Source: Chitinophagaceae bacterium
Lineage (GTDB): Bacteria; Bacteroidota; Bacteroidia; Chitinophagales; Chitinophagaceae
Reading direction: 5' to 3'
Assembly: GCA_018335935.1 (NCBI GenBank)
Contig: JAGXRG010000056.1
Coordinates: 45,177 to 109,176 of the forward strand
Length of the DNA stretch: 64,000 nt
The notes under the pieces are model-generated. The model was not told the DNA's origin. It did not search any database and saw only the letters and a program-made list of their open reading frames with translations. The stretch's first letter is position 1. Every line of letters begins with the position of its first letter. Positions 46,104 through 54,999 of the stretch are shown piece by piece. A program made the position numbers and the translations under genes.

Positions 46104-47009
46104 TTATTTTATTAATCCTTGTCGTTTATTAAAATTCATTTTTGAAGGTACTAAACAAGATCTTTTAAATATTAACTGACCTCGTTCTAAACTTAAAAAA
46201 TTTGCAAAGCCTGTTCCTAATCCTAAATAATTTTCCTTTACTATAAAATACAAGTGTCGTGCCAAAGGGTACTGACCATATGTTAAAGAAGCTTGTGAAG
46301 CTTTAACAAAATAGCCAGGTTCAGTACAACGAACACATTCTATTAAAGCCAGTTTTATTTGTTTTAAATTTTCAATTTGTTGTGCATCGTAAAAATTACT
46401 TACCCAACTATTGCCAACAAATCCAATAGCGTTTTTGGTTTGTTTAATAGTTTCAATCACTGCAGCACTTCCATTTACAGCAACTACGTTTGCACCAAAA
46501 CTTTTACCTTTTAAAATCGTATCCTGCAAATATTTTACAGTGCTAGTTGCATTATTGCCATCAAGAATTACTTGATATTGTTTTTCTCCACTTAAAATAG
46601 ATGCTATATCTTTTATAGTAAATACAGAATCTTTATTATTAATGTTTACAATGGCAGCTACAGCATCGTAGGCTACTTGCAAATACTTTGGTTCAAATGT
46701 TAAAGAACTTTTATAATATTTATTTTCTTCTTCTGTTAAACCGCGAGAAACTATTATCATTCTTGTGCTATCTGTCATTAAATCTTTAAAGCATTCTACT
46801 TCTGATTTATAATGAACTTTAATGTTTGCACCAGGAAATGATGAGTGATACACTTTTAATTGTTCTTCAATAACTGGTTTAAAACTTTCATCAACACTTA
46901 AATTGATGGTTCCTTGTTTTGGAGTATCATTCTCTACAAAATCTTTTACATTTTCTTGAGTTGAACAAGCATTGAAAACCAAGAAAAAAAACACTACAAT
47001 TTTTTTCAT
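46104..47009 (-). CDS. PstS-like substrate-binding lipoprotein
   Basis: 301 residues from the ATG at 47009; the GTG one codon earlier is less likely. Residues 1-16 (KKIVVFFFLVFNACS) form a lipoprotein signal with Cys15. VSRGLTEEENKYY and ILDGNNATSTVKYLQD, NAIGFVGNSW and ARHLYFIVKE fit the type 2 periplasmic binding fold of phosphate-binding PstS proteins. No pstCAB genes are near, so phosphate import is not supported; a sensing role is possible. Grouped with the TPR gene. Confidence 0.8.
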   Translation of the reverse strand: MKKIVVFFFLVFNACSTQENVKDFVENDTPKQGTINLSVDESFKPVIEEQLKVYHSSFPGANIKVHYKSEVECFKDLMTDSTRMIIVSRGLTEEENKYYKSSLTFEPKYLQVAYDAVAAIVNINNKDSVFTIKDIASILSGEKQYQVILDGNNATSTVKYLQDTILKGKSFGANVVAVNGSAAVIETIKQTKNAIGFVGNSWVSNFYDAQQIENLKQIKLALIECVRCTEPGYFVKASQASLTYGQYPLARHLYFIVKENYLGLGTGFANFLSLERGQLIFKRSCLVPSKMNFNKRQGLIK

Positions 47010-47012
47010 CAC

Positions 47013-47234
47013 TTAATTTTTCTGAACTCCTCTATACAATCTAAATGCTCCATATAAAAAACAAATACCTCCAAAAAACCATCGAAAAATTTCATCGAAA
47101 TTTAAAAGAGCTTCAATATTTAGTTTTTCTGCAATTATCATTAAAACACCCATAGCCAAAAAAAGTAAAGCCATTACAATATGTCTAATACGCTGAAAAA
47201 CCTCCATCCAATTCATTTTGCTGTTTGTTTCCAT
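47013..47234 (-). CDS. Small membrane protein
   Basis: About 73 residues from the ATG at 47234 (METNSKMNW); an earlier ATG at 47279 gives a poor extension. Two membrane helices: IVMALLFLAMGVLMIIAE and WFFGGICFLYGAFRLY. I recognise no named family. Its stop is directly followed by the PstS-like gene, so the two are coupled. Confidence 0.7.
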   Translation of the reverse strand: METNSKMNWMEVFQRIRHIVMALLFLAMGVLMIIAEKLNIEALLNFDEIFRWFFGGICFLYGAFRLYRGVQKN

Positions 47235-47361
47235 ATAGGCCGTGCAATTTAAAGAAAAAATACTTTTATAAACAAGCATTTACAATAGTTAGATAAAATT
47301 GTTCCCTTTTTTCCATAAAATCTTATAATTTTTATTAATTGTAGAAGAATATTTTTGATTC

Positions 47362-47826
47362 ATGAAAATACTAATGGTTTGCTTAGGCAATATTTGTCGT
47401 AGTCCTTTGGCCGAAGGAATTTTAAAAGAACATTGTAAAAAGAAGAATTTAAACTGGGTTATAGAAAGTGCAGGCACTGCTGGTTATCATGTTGGTTCTG
47501 CCCCCCATAATCAATCTCAGAAAGTGGCTTTGCAACATCAAATTGATATTTCTGAACAGAGATGCAGAAAATTTGTTAAAGAAGATATGGATAGATTTGA
47601 TCTCATTTTTGCAATGGATCATCAAAACTATATTGATATAAAACAATTAAGTGAAGAAAAGTGGGACACAAATAAAGTTAAACTTATTTTAAATGAAGTG
47701 CATTCTATAAAGAATAAAGATGTTCCTGACCCTTGGAATGGTACAGATAAAGATTTCCTATATACATTTCAATTATTAGAAATTGCTTGTGAAAGCATTA
47801 TGAATAATTATTGTGCATTTGAATAA
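47362..47826 (+). CDS. Low-molecular-weight protein tyrosine phosphatase
   Basis: 154 residues. The active site CLGNICRS gives Cys7 and Arg13 (CX5R) and the general acid Asp123 is in PDPWNG. The enzyme class removes phosphate from tyrosine, often of polysaccharide export kinases. No tyrosine kinase gene is in view. The gene is divergent from the small membrane protein by about 130 bp. Confidence 0.94.
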   Translation: MKILMVCLGNICRSPLAEGILKEHCKKKNLNWVIESAGTAGYHVGSAPHNQSQKVALQHQIDISEQRCRKFVKEDMDRFDLIFAMDHQNYIDIKQLSEEKWDTNKVKLILNEVHSIKNKDVPDPWNGTDKDFLYTFQLLEIACESIMNNYCAFE

Positions 47827-47939
47827 ATATTTTTTTTTGATGTACCCTCTTAAATTTTGGGGATAACTATCTTATTTCTAATAAAATTAAATTTTCAAAG
47901 CAGCGTTATTTCTAAAACCAAAACTTTAAGTTTTAGAAT

Positions 47940-48809
47940 ATGCAAAAGAATAAAGAAGTACGTGCATTGTTAAATTTAATAGATGATCCAGATACAGAGG
48001 TTTTTCAAATTATATCTGAGAGAATCATGAATTATGGAAAAGGAATTGTTCCAGAACTTGAACACCTTTGGGAGAATACTGAATGCAATAGTATTCAAAA
48101 TAGAATTGAAGAACTGATACACAAACTTCAATATAAAGAATTACAAAACGACTTAACTGAATGGAGTAGCAATAGCTATAATGATTTATTATTTGGTGCT
48201 TTATTAGTTGCTAAATATCAATATCCAGATTTGCACACTACTCCAATTTTACAAGATTTGGATAGAATTAAACGAAATATTTGGTTAGAATTAAATAACC
48301 ATTTAACTCCTTTAGAACAAGCTAATGTTTTAAGTTCTATTTTATATAATTACTATCAACTCAGCACTAATGATGTTAGTTACGAAAACCCTAACGACTT
48401 TTTTATAAATAAAGTATTAGAATGTAAACGTGGCAATGCTATTAGCATGGGAATTTTGTATCAGGTAATGTGCGATTTGTTAGATATTAATGCCAGTATA
48501 ATAAACATTCCTAAACAAATGATTATTGGATTCTATCATTCAGATTTTTATGCAGCAAAGAGTTCTTTAGACCCAAGAGAAAAAATACATTTTTATATTG
48601 ATGCTGTAAATGGACAAGCATACAGCTACGAAGACATTCAAAAATATTTTAAACGTATTGGAGAAAAACCCACTGCTGATCATTTTAAACCTCTTTCTCA
48701 AAAGAAAATCATTAAAATTCTTTTAGAAGAAGTAGGTAAATGCTTTATCAATTCTAAATTAGATGATAAAAGAGATGAAGTTTCTGCATTAGCAAAAATT
48801 TTAGATTAG
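47940..48809 (+). CDS. SirB1-type transglutaminase-like protein
   Basis: 289 residues. NPNDFFINKVLECKRGNAIS followed by MGILYQVMCDLLDINASIIN matches the SirB1 N-terminal family (COG2912), related to transglutaminases. The usual catalytic triad is not obvious in the sequence, so it may be a non-catalytic relative. It stands 113 bp after the phosphatase and 53 bp before the metal-handling genes. Confidence 0.82.
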   Translation: MQKNKEVRALLNLIDDPDTEVFQIISERIMNYGKGIVPELEHLWENTECNSIQNRIEELIHKLQYKELQNDLTEWSSNSYNDLLFGALLVAKYQYPDLHTTPILQDLDRIKRNIWLELNNHLTPLEQANVLSSILYNYYQLSTNDVSYENPNDFFINKVLECKRGNAISMGILYQVMCDLLDINASIINIPKQMIIGFYHSDFYAAKSSLDPREKIHFYIDAVNGQAYSYEDIQKYFKRIGEKPTADHFKPLSQKKIIKILLEEVGKCFINSKLDDKRDEVSALAKILD

Positions 48810-48862
48810 CCTTAACAGCTCGAGATTTTTTACTATCGGTTTATAATTAACTTTGCACTGCC

Positions 48863-49243
48863 ATGAAAAAAGCATTAGCATTTATTTTATCCATCATTTA
48901 CTTTACTATAAGTACTGGTTTTATAGTAAACGTACATTATTGCATGGGTAAAATAGATTCTGTTAACATTGAACAGAGTTCTAAAAAATGCTGTTGCAAG
49001 AAAAAACATAAGAAGTGTTGTAATACTCAAAAGCAACTTGTAAAAGTTTCAGATAATGTTGTAGATGTTCATAAAACATTTATCAAAACAAATTTTGGTG
49101 AATTTCATCAACCTAGTGTTTATTCAAATCAAATGATGTTAATCAACTACAAAAAAGTTGAAACAAACACATTTTATTTTTATCCTCCCCCATTAAAGAA
49201 AAATAACTTTGCACAAATTTTTTATGGAGTGTTTTTAATTTGA
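48863..49243 (+). CDS. HYC_CC_PP family small protein
   Basis: 126 residues with a leading membrane helix (about 4-22). VHYCMGK (24-30), Cys clusters at 43-45 and 52-53 (KKCCCKK, KKCCN) and a C-terminal YPPPLKK are the three features that give the HYC_CC_PP family its name. The cysteines suggest metal binding. It is the first of three genes likely to work together: next a heavy-metal-associated domain protein and an outer membrane protein. A TAACTTTG box lies 8 bp upstream of the ATG. Confidence 0.85.
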   Translation: MKKALAFILSIIYFTISTGFIVNVHYCMGKIDSVNIEQSSKKCCCKKKHKKCCNTQKQLVKVSDNVVDVHKTFIKTNFGEFHQPSVYSNQMMLINYKKVETNTFYFYPPPLKKNNFAQIFYGVFLI

Positions 49244-49297
49244 TTTGAAGTTTCGTAAACCATCAAATCATTTATTTAACAACACAATTAAAAAATT

Positions 49298-49852
49298 ATG
49301 AAACACAAAATATTAATAGCAATATTTTTTATTGCACTTTCAACAACTTCTTACGCTCAAGTTAATAAAATTCAAATCCAAGCTGCTGGTTTAACTTGTA
49401 GCATGTGCAGCAAAGCTATCTATACTGCATTAGGTGATATTGATTTTGTAAAAGATGTAAAATCTGATATTAAGACTTCTTCATTCATCATCCATTTAAA
49501 AAATTCGAATAAATATAATTTCGATAAACTTCAAAAAGCAGTAGATGATGCTGGTTTTTCAGTTGCTAAGTTTACAATAGTGTATCAATTCAATAATATT
49601 AAAATTGAAAACGATACACATTATACCAATAATGGAACTACTTTTCATTTCATGAATGTAAAGCCACAAGTGTTAAATGGTGAAGTTAGCATAAACATTA
49701 TTGATAAGGGATATGTTACTGCCAAAGACTACAAAGCCAATAGCAAATACACAAAAATGAAATGTTACGAAACAGGAGTTATGGAATCTTGTTGTTCAAA
49801 TAATGGCCATAAAGCTTCTGAAAGAATTTTTCATGTAACTTTAAACAAATAA
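49298..49852 (+). CDS. Secreted heavy-metal-associated (HMA) domain protein
   Basis: 184 residues with a signal peptide (about 1-20, SYAQ). LTCSMCSKA (32-40) is the HMA motif with Cys34 and Cys37, in the fold of copper chaperones (about 24-90). The rest is unlike HMA, and the C-terminus has a further Cys cluster (CYETGVMESCCSN). Its place in the periplasm suggests binding of copper or another soft metal. It follows the HYC_CC_PP gene by 54 bp and precedes an outer membrane protein by 1 bp. Confidence 0.88.
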   Translation: MKHKILIAIFFIALSTTSYAQVNKIQIQAAGLTCSMCSKAIYTALGDIDFVKDVKSDIKTSSFIIHLKNSNKYNFDKLQKAVDDAGFSVAKFTIVYQFNNIKIENDTHYTNNGTTFHFMNVKPQVLNGEVSINIIDKGYVTAKDYKANSKYTKMKCYETGVMESCCSNNGHKASERIFHVTLNK

Positions 49853-49853
49853 A

Positions 49854-50675
49854 ATGAAACCTTTATTTTATACAATAATATTGTTGTTTTCTGCTCAATT
49901 TTCTTCAGCACAAGAATTATTTGTTTTTACAGAGCCTGCAAGTAACATGCCTGCAAAATCGTTAGGCTTTAGAAATATGACAATGATAGGAACTGGAGGC
50001 TCAAATAATCAAACAAATGTTCATATTATGCCTGAAGTTATGGTTGGCTTTAATAATAAATGGATGGCTCATGTACAAGGTTTCCTAAGTAACGTAAACA
50101 ACAAATTTGTTGCAGAAGGATTTAGTAGTTATGTGAAATATAGATTTTTAAGTAATGATGAAGTTCATGAACATTTTAGAATGGCTGCATTTGCAAGAGC
50201 TAGCTATAACAATGCATTAGTACATCAAGATGAAATAGAAACTATGGGTCATAATTCAGGTTTTGAAACGGGTATTATTGCTACTCAATTATTACATAAA
50301 ACTGCTTTAAGTACTAGTGTAAGTTTTGAGAGAGCTATCTATAACAATATTGATCCTAAAGATGCAGGCCAACCCAACTCTGCAATAAACTATACCTTTT
50401 CATTTGGTCAGCTTTTATTACCAAAAGTGTATAGCAATTATCAACAAACCAATGTAAATTTTATGGTTGAGTTGTTAGGTCAACGTTTAATAAATAGCCA
50501 CAAAAGTTATTTAGATATTGGCCCATCTGTACAATTTATTTTTAATAGTGTAACCCGATTAGATTTTGGTTTTAGAACACCAATTTATAGTAATATGGAA
50601 AGGACATCTACAAATCTTTATCTAATTAAAGTTGAACACAATTTGTTTAATGTATTAAAAAGAAAAAAGAAATAA
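49854..50675 (+). CDS. Putative outer membrane transport-type beta-barrel, metal-linked
   Basis: 273 residues with a signal peptide (MKPLFYTIILLFSAQFSSAQ). ELFVFTEPASNMPAKSLGFR at the start and repeated amphipathic strands (VEGFSSYVKYRFL-like) fit an outer membrane beta-barrel. Met- and His-rich stretches (NMTMIGT, HIMPEVMVGF, HVQGFL, EVHEHFRMAA) would suit copper binding. I know no precise name. It starts 1 bp after the HMA protein stop. Confidence 0.72.
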   Translation: MKPLFYTIILLFSAQFSSAQELFVFTEPASNMPAKSLGFRNMTMIGTGGSNNQTNVHIMPEVMVGFNNKWMAHVQGFLSNVNNKFVAEGFSSYVKYRFLSNDEVHEHFRMAAFARASYNNALVHQDEIETMGHNSGFETGIIATQLLHKTALSTSVSFERAIYNNIDPKDAGQPNSAINYTFSFGQLLLPKVYSNYQQTNVNFMVELLGQRLINSHKSYLDIGPSVQFIFNSVTRLDFGFRTPIYSNMERTSTNLYLIKVEHNLFNVLKRKKK

Positions 50676-50681
50676 AATTTA

Positions 50682-50720
50682 ATATCAGTTGAGTAGAATA
50701 CTACTCAGCTGATATTTTTT
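50682..50720. terminator. Bidirectional terminator between the metal operon and mutS2
   Basis: ATATCAGTTGAGTAG (50682-50696) pairs with CTACTCAGCTGATAT (50701-50715), one G-T pair, 4-base loop, then a T-tract. It overlaps the mutS2 stop codon at 50701. Confidence 0.88.
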
Positions 50721-52803
50721 CTACCACTACCAAATCTATAATTTCTAAGTTCATTGGCAAAAGCCCTATTTGAACTATTGCACGTTTACCTCTTATTTCT
50801 TTTACTTCACCAACCTGATAATTCTTTTTTAATTTAACTAAACTACCTACAGCAATTGAAGTATTTAACTCTTTATACTTTGAGTTTACCTTTTTTGCTA
50901 TTTTATTAACTACAACTTTTTCATCTTTTTTGAATAATAGGTTTTGTAAATTTTTTATGACTTCTTTTTTATCTGTTGCTTTTTTGTAATCAAAAACTAT
51001 TTGTTTTAGTTTACGCTCCATATCTTTCAAATAAATCAATCTTTCTGCAGCTATTTTATTTTGATGCTGTAACAATTCAACTTGTTGTTTATGCTTTTCT
51101 TTATTGATTAACACCTGCATTTCATCTTTCAACTTTTCGTTTTGCTTTAACAAAATTTGTAATTGCTTTTTCTCAGAATTTACTTGCTGTAAATTTTGTT
51201 CAGTATTATTTAAAAGTTTATCAAGTTTAAAATGATCTGCGTTTACAATACTTTTAGCTCTATTGATTAAACTGTGATGTAACCCTATTCTTTCTGCAAT
51301 AGAAAAAGTATAACTACTTCCTGGTTTGCCAATACTTAATTGATATAAAGGCAGCAAAGTTTTTTCATCAAAAGCCATTGCAGCATTTACAATACCCTTA
51401 GTATTATTAGCCATTATTTTTAAATTCAAATAATGAGTAGTAACAATTCCCATTGCATGCTTTTTACATAGCTCTTCTAAAATTACTTGTGCAAATGCAC
51501 CGCCTAAATTAGGGTCACTACCACTACCTAATTCATCTATAAAAAACAAAGTTTTTCCATTGGCATGTTCAAGAAAATATTTCATACTTATTAAATGAGA
51601 AGAATAAGTACTTAATTCAAATTCTATACTTTGCTCATCTCCTATTTGAATAAATATTTGTTTAAAAATACCCATAGTTGACGTAGCTGAAACAGGCACT
51701 AATAATCCACTTTGCATCATGAGCTGATTTAAACCAATCGTTTTCATGGCAACAGTTTTACCACCAGCATTAGGACCACTAATTAAAATAATTCTATGTT
51801 GTTGATCAAGAGTAATATTTAATGGAATTGTTTTTTTATTGAGAGGTTTGTTATATAGAAATAATAAAGGATGATATGCATCTTTTAAATCAACATAAGC
51901 CTTATCAATTATATTAGGAAGATTACCGTTATAATCAATGGCTAGTTTTGCTTTAGCTTGTATAAAATCGTATTCACCAATAATCTCTAAATAATTTTGT
52001 AATAAAGGAGCATAAATACTCAATTTTTGTGTGAGTTCTTTTAAAATTCGTAAAACTTCTTTTCTCTCATCTCCTTCTAAAGAATATAAATCGTTATTGA
52101 GTTGAATGGTTTCTTCAGGTTCAATAAATGCTGTTTTTCTACTATCACTTTCACCATGCAAAATTCCTTTTACTTGTCGTTTGTATTCACTAAATACAGC
52201 TACTACCCTTCTACCATTACTAAAACTTTCATCAATTTCAGCGGTATATCCAGCTTTAGCAAGTTTAGCAATTACTTTATCGAATACTTTTCGTAATTCA
52301 TTTCTTTTTTTGAAAATAGATAACCGAATTTTATGTAAATCATCACTAGCATTATCACGAACTACACCAGCTTCATCGATAATTTCATCTATCCAAACTT
52401 GAATATTTTTTTCGTAGTATGATGTTTGAATAATTTGATACAAAAAAGGAAATGCTAATTTTTTTTCATCCGAAAACCATCGAAAAATTGATTCAAGATT
52501 TGTAGTTAAATCTTTGAGTTGAACAAAATCTAGTTCAGAAAGTGTTGCTCCACTAACACTTAAAAGTTTTATGACCTTACCAATGTTATTAATGAACTGT
52601 ATAGGAAAATAATGTTGGTGTTGAAGTAATAATTTAAACTCATGAGTTTGGTTTATTTGAGTTTCAATAAACTTGATGTGTGTATGAATTCTTAATTCTT
52701 CTACTCTAGTTTTTGCAAATTCAGTTTGACAATAATTGAGAAGTTGTTTCTTTATTTTTTCGAACTCAAGTTGGGTGAGTGTGTTGTTTGGGTACAGTTG
52801 CAT
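50701..52803 (-). CDS. MutS2-like ATPase lacking the Smr nuclease domain
   Basis: 700 residues. The lever/core region (1-330) and the ABC-type ATPase are complete: Walker A GPNAGGKT at 343-350, FFIDELGSGSDP for Walker B, and IVTTHYLNLKIMA. A long coiled coil (about 510-630) follows, then a short KOW-like beta domain (LVKLKKNYQVGEVKEIRGKR). The C-terminal Smr nuclease that normal MutS2 (about 780-800 residues) carries is missing; the protein ends about 15 residues after the KOW part. It could act in ribosome-collision or recombination control by ATPase alone. Operon with gtrA and plsY. Confidence 0.88.
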   Translation of the reverse strand: MQLYPNNTLTQLEFEKIKKQLLNYCQTEFAKTRVEELRIHTHIKFIETQINQTHEFKLLLQHQHYFPIQFINNIGKVIKLLSVSGATLSELDFVQLKDLTTNLESIFRWFSDEKKLAFPFLYQIIQTSYYEKNIQVWIDEIIDEAGVVRDNASDDLHKIRLSIFKKRNELRKVFDKVIAKLAKAGYTAEIDESFSNGRRVVAVFSEYKRQVKGILHGESDSRKTAFIEPEETIQLNNDLYSLEGDERKEVLRILKELTQKLSIYAPLLQNYLEIIGEYDFIQAKAKLAIDYNGNLPNIIDKAYVDLKDAYHPLLFLYNKPLNKKTIPLNITLDQQHRIILISGPNAGGKTVAMKTIGLNQLMMQSGLLVPVSATSTMGIFKQIFIQIGDEQSIEFELSTYSSHLISMKYFLEHANGKTLFFIDELGSGSDPNLGGAFAQVILEELCKKHAMGIVTTHYLNLKIMANNTKGIVNAAMAFDEKTLLPLYQLSIGKPGSSYTFSIAERIGLHHSLINRAKSIVNADHFKLDKLLNNTEQNLQQVNSEKKQLQILLKQNEKLKDEMQVLINKEKHKQQVELLQHQNKIAAERLIYLKDMERKLKQIVFDYKKATDKKEVIKNLQNLLFKKDEKVVVNKIAKKVNSKYKELNTSIAVGSLVKLKKNYQVGEVKEIRGKRAIVQIGLLPMNLEIIDLVVVEKISAE

Positions 52804-52807
52804 AACA

Positions 52808-53341
52808 TTACAAATTCAATTCATCAATCAATTCAGTACCATCTTTCAATTTAAATGTAAAATGTTTTTGTGCAAGATAACTAAACAAAACAACAAAAAC
52901 TGTAGTAACAATTTTAGATAAATTATGATCCCAATTGAAAAATTCTACAAAAAACTTCATAAATCCATAGTTCAATACCAAACTAAACATCACTACGGCA
53001 AAATATTTAATAAGTTGTTCTTTAGCTTCTGAATTAGCTAAAGGAAATACAACATATCGGTTTAAATAAAACCCAATTGGAAAAGAAAAACAAAAGCTGA
53101 ATAGAAAAGAAGCAATGTAAGATGTAATAAATTTATTTTCAAAAAATGGAAAAGAAAGTGGTTCTTTATGTAAAATATATTCGTTACAAATAATAAATAA
53201 ACTTATATCTAAAAGGGTATTTGCTCCTCCACAAGCTGCATACCTAAAGGTTTGAATAGGCATTATTTTTTTGAAAGGAGGATAGAAAAAATCGGTAACC
53301 GTTAATACAAAAGCTCTTATTCCTGCATGCATACTTTTCAT
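52808..53341 (-). CDS. GtrA family membrane protein
   Basis: 177 residues with four membrane helices. FRYAACGGANTLLDISLFII and SFPIGFYLNRYVVF with YLAQKHFTFK at the end are the GtrA motifs, a family linked to transfer of undecaprenyl-bound sugars for wall or LPS decoration. The substrate is unknown. It is 4 bp upstream of mutS2. Confidence 0.87.
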   Translation of the reverse strand: MKSMHAGIRAFVLTVTDFFYPPFKKIMPIQTFRYAACGGANTLLDISLFIICNEYILHKEPLSFPFFENKFITSYIASFLFSFCFSFPIGFYLNRYVVFPLANSEAKEQLIKYFAVVMFSLVLNYGFMKFFVEFFNWDHNLSKIVTTVFVVLFSYLAQKHFTFKLKDGTELIDELNL

Positions 53342-53370
53342 GGAGCTTTTATGTTGATTTGAATGAAGAA

Positions 53371-54021
53371 TTAAATATTTTTTCTTTGTCGTCTTTTATC
53401 TCTGTGTTTTAAAATAGGCACTTTACTTTCAGTACCATTTAAAATACGACTAATATTTTTTTGATGCGTGAGAATAACCATTAAAGCAACAATAATGGCA
53501 AAGCCTCTGTATAAAGGCTCTTGAGCATTATAAATAAAAAGTATAAAAACCATAAAAGCAACACCAGCTAAAATAGAACTTAAAGAAACAAATCTGGTAA
53601 GAAATAACACTAATAAAAAAACCACAATACATAATAATGCAACAACTGGCTGAATTGCTAATGCCATTCCAAATAAAGTGGCTACACCTTTACCACCTTT
53701 AAAATTAGCCCAAATTGGAAAAACGTGGCCAAGTACTGAGGCCAATCCTAACCCAATCATAAAATTGGTTCTATGCAATTCATTAGTTCCATAATGTGCA
53801 ACTAAAATATATAAAGAAGTAGCAATTACACCTTTTAAAATATCTGCAGCCATTACAATAGAGCCCCACTTTCTACCTAAAACTCTAAAAGTATTTGTTG
53901 CCCCAGCATTACCACTACCATAATCTCTAATATCGATATTAAAAAAATGTTTACTTATCCATACAGCAGTTGGAATAGATCCAATACAATAAGCTAAAAT
54001 GATAAGAAGTATTTCATCCAT
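53371..54021 (-). CDS. plsY: Acyl-phosphate:glycerol-3-phosphate acyltransferase
   Basis: 216 residues, five to six membrane helices. GSGNAGATNTFRVLG (about 36-50), and NFKGGKGVATLFG carry the conserved motifs of PlsY, which makes lysophosphatidic acid in the inner membrane. A TATATTTG box lies 28 bp upstream of the ATG. Confidence 0.94.
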   Translation of the reverse strand: MDEILLIILAYCIGSIPTAVWISKHFFNIDIRDYGSGNAGATNTFRVLGRKWGSIVMAADILKGVIATSLYILVAHYGTNELHRTNFMIGLGLASVLGHVFPIWANFKGGKGVATLFGMALAIQPVVALLCIVVFLLVLFLTRFVSLSSILAGVAFMVFILFIYNAQEPLYRGFAIIVALMVILTHQKNISRILNGTESKVPILKHRDKRRQRKNI

Positions 54022-54048
54022 AATTTCATCTATCTGTTAAACGGGTTG

Positions 54049-54056
54049 CAAATATA
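54049..54056 (-). promoter_or_regulatory. Candidate promoter -7 box of plsY
   Basis: TATATTTG on the minus strand is an exact TAnnTTTG match, 28 bp before the plsY ATG. Confidence 0.45.
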
Positions 54057-54112
54057 ACCATTGACATTAAATTAATAATTATTTAATACTGTTTTTAACT
54101 TTTAATACCCAT

Positions 54113-54928
54113 CTAATTCTTTTGAAACTCAATGGCAATCCAATCTCCTTTAGTAATGGTTTGTTGATGTTTCCACTTCTTTTTATTGGCTAATTGTAGT
54201 ATATCTTCTTCGTCTGCAATAAGTAATCCACTAAGTAAAATAGTGGCATTTGCTTTTGCTGTTTGATGTAAATTTTGAAAATTATCTTGAATGATATTTT
54301 TATTAATATTAGCAATAACAACATCAAATTGTTTGGAAACTTGGGCTGTATCTGATTTAAGAATTTCTATTTTACAACATTGATTATTTAAAATGTTTTC
54401 ATTTGCATTTTCAATACACCAATCATCATAATCTATGGCAAGAATTTCTGAGGCACCGAGCTTTTCGGCAAGTATGGCCAATATTCCTGTACCAGTTCCA
54501 AAATCAAAAACAGTTTTATTTTTAAAATTTATATTCTCCATTAGTTGCATTACAGAATACGTGGTAGCATGATGACCAGTGCCAAAACTCATTTTTGGTG
54601 TGATGATTATTTCGTGTTCAACTTGTCCAATTGGTTCATGAAAATTTGCTCTTATACCTACAAATTTGTTGATTGAAATTGGCTGAAAATTAGATTCCCA
54701 AACTGCATTCCAGTTTTGATGTAGAATTATTTGTTTTGAAAATGAAAGATGATGAGGCTCTAGAATGTTAGTTAATTCATTTTCATTAAAATTATTTTCA
54801 GCAATAATTGCTATTAATGTATTAGGCTCTTGTTGAAAGCCATCAAACCCAATTTCAGCAAGTTGAGATATCAATAATTCTTGTAATTCTTCTTGTTTAG
54901 AATCAATCTTAATTTCTAAATAATTCAT
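54113..54928 (-). CDS. prmA: Ribosomal protein L11 methyltransferase
   Basis: 271 residues. A short N-terminal substrate domain is followed by the class I methyltransferase fold: TPKMSFGTGHHATTYSVMQ and VFDFGTGTGILAILAEKLGA bind S-adenosylmethionine, and VIANINKNI is the catalytic-side motif. It methylates L11 on lysine and alpha-amino groups. A strong terminator upstream of its ATG belongs to the next gene. Confidence 0.93.
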   Translation of the reverse strand: MNYLEIKIDSKQEELQELLISQLAEIGFDGFQQEPNTLIAIIAENNFNENELTNILEPHHLSFSKQIILHQNWNAVWESNFQPISINKFVGIRANFHEPIGQVEHEIIITPKMSFGTGHHATTYSVMQLMENINFKNKTVFDFGTGTGILAILAEKLGASEILAIDYDDWCIENANENILNNQCCKIEILKSDTAQVSKQFDVVIANINKNIIQDNFQNLHQTAKANATILLSGLLIADEEDILQLANKKKWKHQQTITKGDWIAIEFQKN

Positions 54929-54947
54929 AGAGGTAGTTTGTTAAATA

Positions 54948-54976
54948 AAAAAACCGCCTCAAAAATGAGGCGGTTT
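54948..54976 (-). terminator. Terminator of the giant T9SS gene
   Basis: AAAACCGCCTCA (about 54950-54961) pairs with TGAGGCGGTTTT (about 54966-54977). On the minus strand a T-rich tract follows. It lies just after the stop at 55000. Confidence 0.9.
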
Positions 54977-54999
54977 TAGTTAAGATCTACAATTTAATT

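Noticed and set aside
47350..47357. TATTTTTG box before the tyrosine phosphatase gene
   Set aside because: It lies only 4 bp from the ATG and has no -33 element, so the start point would fall in the coding sequence.
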